The notes under the pieces were generated by a model, which was given only the letters and a program-made list of their open reading frames with translations, ran no database searches and had not been told where the DNA came from. A stretch of DNA of 64,000 nt from Woeseiaceae bacterium (GTDB taxonomy: Bacteria; Pseudomonadota; Gammaproteobacteria; Steroidobacterales; Woeseiaceae): the NCBI GenBank assembly GCA_021773075.1, contig JAJFKT010000030.1:1-64000 (forward strand). Reading direction: 5' to 3'. Positions 61,270-64,000 of the stretch are shown in pieces. Every line of letters starts with the position of its first letter. The stretch's first letter is position 1. The position numbers and the translations under genes are program-made.

Positions 61270-61296
61270 AGCCCGCGCAATTGCGCGGGCTTTTTT
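61270..61296 (+). terminator. Intrinsic terminator
   Basis: A strong GC-rich hairpin, AGCCCGCGC-AATT-GCGCGGGCT, is followed directly by six T. It lies 24 bases after the EGSCG-peptide stop and ends that transcription unit. Confidence 0.92.
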
Positions 61297-61378
61297 GTAT
61301 GTACGACAGAATAATTGCTACTGTGTTTTCGTCGTGGCATTGCTACATTAGGGCAATAAGACCAACGAAGAACCTGCG

Positions 61379-61975
61379 ATGACCAAACCAGTAAAACGCT
61401 GCAAGTGGGCGGAAGGCGTAAGCCTCGACTACATCGAATACCACGACAAAGAGTGGGGTGTTCCCGTATGGGATGATCAGGTGCAGTTCGAGTTCCTCAT
61501 TCTCGAGGGCGCGCAGGCAGGACTGAGTTGGTCGACAATTCTGAATAAACGAGAAGGCTATCGAACGGCATTCGCAAACTTTGACCCGCGTAAAGTTGCT
61601 CGCTTTACAGAAAAGCGTATTGAGAAGTTGCTGGCTGACCCGTCAATCGTCAGAAACCGGCTAAAAGTCAACTCAGCGGTGACGAATGCAAAAGCGTTTC
61701 TACTTATTCAAAAGGAATTCGGCTCGTTCAGTGACTACATATGGGACTTCGTTGGCGGCAAGCCGCTGCAGACGAATTTCAAGCGAGATGGGCAGGTGCC
61801 AGCGACGTCAGCCGAATCCGATGCTCTTTCCAAAGACCTCAAAAAACGAGGTTTCAAGTTCGTCGGCAGCACAATTATCTACGCACACATGCAAGCAACC
61901 GGTATGGTGAATGACCACGTAACTGGTTGTTTTAGATATAAGTATTGTAAGTCCCTGGGTCGAAAAAAACGCTAG
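61379..61975 (+). CDS. tag: DNA-3-methyladenine glycosylase I
   Basis: A 198-residue Tag-family glycosylase. It opens CKWAEGVSLDYIEYHDKEWGVPVWDD and includes FEFLILEGAQAGLSWSTIL, AVTNAKAFLLIQKEFGSF and the later NDHVTGCFRY, giving the Cys/His zinc ligands of the family. It removes 3-methyladenine from DNA. It has its own promoter region behind the terminator at 61270-61296. Confidence 0.93.
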   Translation: MTKPVKRCKWAEGVSLDYIEYHDKEWGVPVWDDQVQFEFLILEGAQAGLSWSTILNKREGYRTAFANFDPRKVARFTEKRIEKLLADPSIVRNRLKVNSAVTNAKAFLLIQKEFGSFSDYIWDFVGGKPLQTNFKRDGQVPATSAESDALSKDLKKRGFKFVGSTIIYAHMQATGMVNDHVTGCFRYKYCKSLGRKKR

Positions 61976-62049
61976 AAACCCTTGCAATCAAAGTCGGTCC
62001 GATAGAATATTGGACGCCTCCCAAGAATGTAAAAGAAAAGGGGCTAACG

Positions 62050-62487
62050 ATGTCCGATGAACTCAGTCGCACGCCACCGATGTCTTACTATATTATCGGC
62101 GGGATCTTTTTGGCCTGGAATTCAATCGGGCTATTGTTTTACTACATGCAAGTTACGATGACGCCCGACGTTATGGCGGCCAACTTTACGCCGGAACAAG
62201 TCGCGTTCATGATGGGCGAGCCGACCTGGGCGACCGCTGCGTACGCTATTGCGGTGAATGCCGGCGTGATCGCGGCGTTGCTGTTGCTGTTTAGAAAGTC
62301 TCTTGCACTGCCGTTTTTCATCGCCTCGTTCGTAGCAGTGCTACTACAAGATCTGAACGCATTCGTTTTGATGGACGGTCTCGGAGTTTGGGGCTCGAGC
62401 GGCTTGTACTTACCGGCTGTCGTGATCGTAATTTGTATTGCGGAGATCTGGTATTCGCGCTCAGTTGCCAATCGTTACTATCGTTAG
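62050..62487 (+). CDS. Small four-helix membrane protein of unknown function
   Basis: A 145-residue protein with four hydrophobic segments (YYIIGGIFLAWNSIGLLFYYM, AAYAIAVNAGVIAALLLLF, LPFFIASFVAVLLQDLN and LYLPAVVIVICIAEIWY). The family is not recognised; related proteins are often called sugar transporters or hypothetical. Its location downstream of tag gives no clear hint. The last 27 bases overlap the convergent subtilase gene. Confidence 0.7.
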   Translation: MSDELSRTPPMSYYIIGGIFLAWNSIGLLFYYMQVTMTPDVMAANFTPEQVAFMMGEPTWATAAYAIAVNAGVIAALLLLFRKSLALPFFIASFVAVLLQDLNAFVLMDGLGVWGSSGLYLPAVVIVICIAEIWYSRSVANRYYR

Positions 62488-64000
62488 TTCGGATACGCCT
62501 TGCGGTGTGTTGTGTGAGATGCCACCGAGATAAATCGTATTGGAAGACAGGGCATTCCAGTTAATCGTGACGTCGGCGCTTGTACCGGCACTCACGAAGG
62601 CGGGTCCGGTGGCGCTCATGTTTCCCTTGTCATCTACGCTGCCGAAGGCCCAGCCCAGCAGTGTGTAATTCGCGCCCGGTCCGCCGTTGACTTCATCGGT
62701 CTCAAAGCCGTGTATAAAAATATTGTAAAACCCTGCTGCAGGGCGGTAGACATTGAATTGTTCATCCGACGTCGGTTCACCGCTTTCGCCAATTTTGTTG
62801 CAAGACAGATTATCCAGCCCGCAGTAATAGACGAACATATCGAGGTCGTCATTGCCGTCGGTCAATGCATCGAACAATGAAAAGCGCAGATACAATTGAT
62901 TTTGCGGCACGGTGACCGCGTGACCCGTTACTCCATTCGTCAGCCGGGGCGAAAAAGTCTTCGTCGGGTCGTTGTCGACAAAACCGTTTGCTATCCAAGG
63001 CAAATTTAGACCGTGAACCCCCGGACTATAGCTTCCGTTATAACCAAACTTGACCGAAAAAGTCTCGCTGCCGGAGCTGCCAAAAGAAATGATCTCCGCA
63101 GGCGCCGAAATTGACGCGGGCTTAATGGCCATACTGCTACGAACATTGTGGTCATCGCCCAGCCACGTGATTGATCCAAACCGCCAAAGGTCGAATGGTC
63201 CTGACTCGTAAGTGATCGTTACATCAAAAGTAGCCGACTGGCCCGGTGCGACACTCAGGCTGGCCGGCGATACGAGTACGTCTATTCCCGGCGGTGCAGC
63301 AATTTCGACATTGTAGGACTCGGCCTCGTCGCCGGGATTGGTCACACGGCGCGTGACGGTCTCGCGGCTGGCAAGACGTGAAATCGAAATAGAGGGTTGA
63401 TTCAGGTCTCGGGCATTAAATGACAGGCCAGCGGCAGCCAATACCGCGCATCGCTCGGCAGTCACCGCTGGCGACTCAGTGCCACAGGCGTACGCGTCGT
63501 ACTCATCGTTGCTAACGTCGTAAACGAGACCCGGCTGAAACGCGTCGTTGGGGACGATATGGCCACCACCTGAATCGAACGGATTGGGAGCGGTGATGCT
63601 GTCGGATAACTGCAAGTCCTGATGAGCACTGGTAATCAAAGCGGAACGTATAGCCGCCGGCGACCAGTCCGGATGCGCCTGACGCAGCAGTGCAGCGACG
63701 CCGGCAATATGTGGTGTCGACATCGATGTGCCACTCAAATACGCGAAATTCTCGCCGGGAGTGGCGTTTGCCGGATCCGGTGAAAACCCTGCAATGATAT
63801 TGACGCCCGGAGCAGTAACGTCGGGTTTCAGAATATCGGGATTGGGCCCAGGTCCGCGAGCGGAGAAGCCAGCAATGACATTGCCGCTGTCCGTTGAGGT
63901 AATGAGAGTGCCCTTCTCGAGTAATACGGTAACGTCATTGCCCGCATCCATTTCAGCGAGCACCAGGTTGGCGGGGGCCTGGCCAATCATCAAGGCGGGA
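62461..64000 (-). CDS. Subtilisin-like (S8) serine protease, C-terminal part
   Basis: At least 512 residues of a secreted S8 protease; the N-terminus with Asp and His of the triad lies beyond the window end. The catalytic Ser is in LSGTSMSTPHIAGVAALLRQ, preceded by SARGPGPNPDILKPDVTAPG. Behind it are a fibronectin III-like domain (about 185-295 of the visible part), and a C-terminal prepeptidase-like beta domain (DLDMFVYYC, FYNIFIHGF). The frame continues open to the edge, so the start codon is not in view. Confidence 0.92.
   Translation of the reverse strand, partial: PALMIGQAPANLVLAEMDAGNDVTVLLEKGTLITSTDSGNVIAGFSARGPGPNPDILKPDVTAPGVNIIAGFSPDPANATPGENFAYLSGTSMSTPHIAGVAALLRQAHPDWSPAAIRSALITSAHQDLQLSDSITAPNPFDSGGGHIVPNDAFQPGLVYDVSNDEYDAYACGTESPAVTAERCAVLAAAGLSFNARDLNQPSISISRLASRETVTRRVTNPGDEAESYNVEIAAPPGIDVLVSPASLSVAPGQSATFDVTITYESGPFDLWRFGSITWLGDDHNVRSSMAIKPASISAPAEIISFGSSGSETFSVKFGYNGSYSPGVHGLNLPWIANGFVDNDPTKTFSPRLTNGVTGHAVTVPQNQLYLRFSLFDALTDGNDDLDMFVYYCGLDNLSCNKIGESGEPTSDEQFNVYRPAAGFYNIFIHGFETDEVNGGPGANYTLLGWAFGSVDDKGNMSATGPAFVSAGTSADVTINWNALSSNTIYLGGISHNTPQGVSELTIVTIGN

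Overview
The window looks like a chromosomal segment of a free-living, probably aquatic gammaproteobacterium of moderate GC content. This rests on gene content: an MSHA-type type IV pilus locus, an MlaFEDB lipid-transport operon, a GlyGly-CTERM surface protein, oligopeptidase A, a Gor-type glutathione reductase, a DUF3379-type anti-sigma gene, and c-di-GMP and TolB-like/TPR signalling proteins. No tRNA, rRNA, CRISPR array, insertion sequence or phage gene was recognised. Assignment to a particular order (for example a Woeseiaceae-like lineage) would be a guess.

Layout. 1-6115: accessory oxidoreductase and detoxification genes (GST end, NTF2-like protein, tautomerase, nitronate monooxygenase, GFA-family protein, carboxymuconolactone decarboxylase, flavin-binding PNPOx-like protein, alpha/beta hydrolase, DUF1348 protein) with a divergent LysR regulator. 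6226-8433: a membrane TolB-like/TPR protein. 8639-33003: one long run of minus-strand genes. Read in the direction of transcription it is porin, cupredoxin, hybrid histidine kinase, response regulator, histidine kinase, response regulator, GAF-GGDEF-EAL protein, MshE ATPase, MshG, pilin, four minor pilins, GGDEF protein, then MshI, PilN, MshJ, MshK-like and the MshL secretin. Nearly all genes overlap or abut, so pilus assembly and c-di-GMP/two-component signalling are genetically linked. The ATPase carries an extra STAS domain ahead of a c-di-GMP-binding MshEN-like domain, one minor pilin has an Asp-rich calcium-type repeat block, and another is a huge LamG-bearing fusion.

33338-39789: a secreted metallo-beta-lactamase-fold protein, a large beta-propeller/Calx-beta GlyGly-CTERM protein behind a consensus CRP site, a 350-base non-coding stretch holding two related copies of a palindromic element, and an mlaFEDB operon without mlaC. 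40048-46204: an ECF sigma factor with a small zinc-finger protein and its own ECF-type promoter, a MAPEG protein, a secreted M16 peptidase, a glycosyltransferase and a flippase-like membrane protein. 46201-51442: six overlapping minus-strand genes for a CDP-6-deoxyhexose that is probably C-methylated, most likely for surface polysaccharide.

51579-59466: mainly housekeeping genes (unknown membrane protein, HD-domain protein, xthA, prlC, gor, aroE, hemB). 59637-61296: an ECF sigma factor, a DUF3379-like anti-sigma protein and a 100-residue secreted peptide with five EGSCG motifs, closed by a strong terminator. This resembles the HvfA family of modified, metal-binding ribosomal peptides, but the expected modification genes are not in the window. 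61379-64000: tag, a small membrane protein and the C-terminal part of a secreted subtilisin-like protease cut by the window edge.
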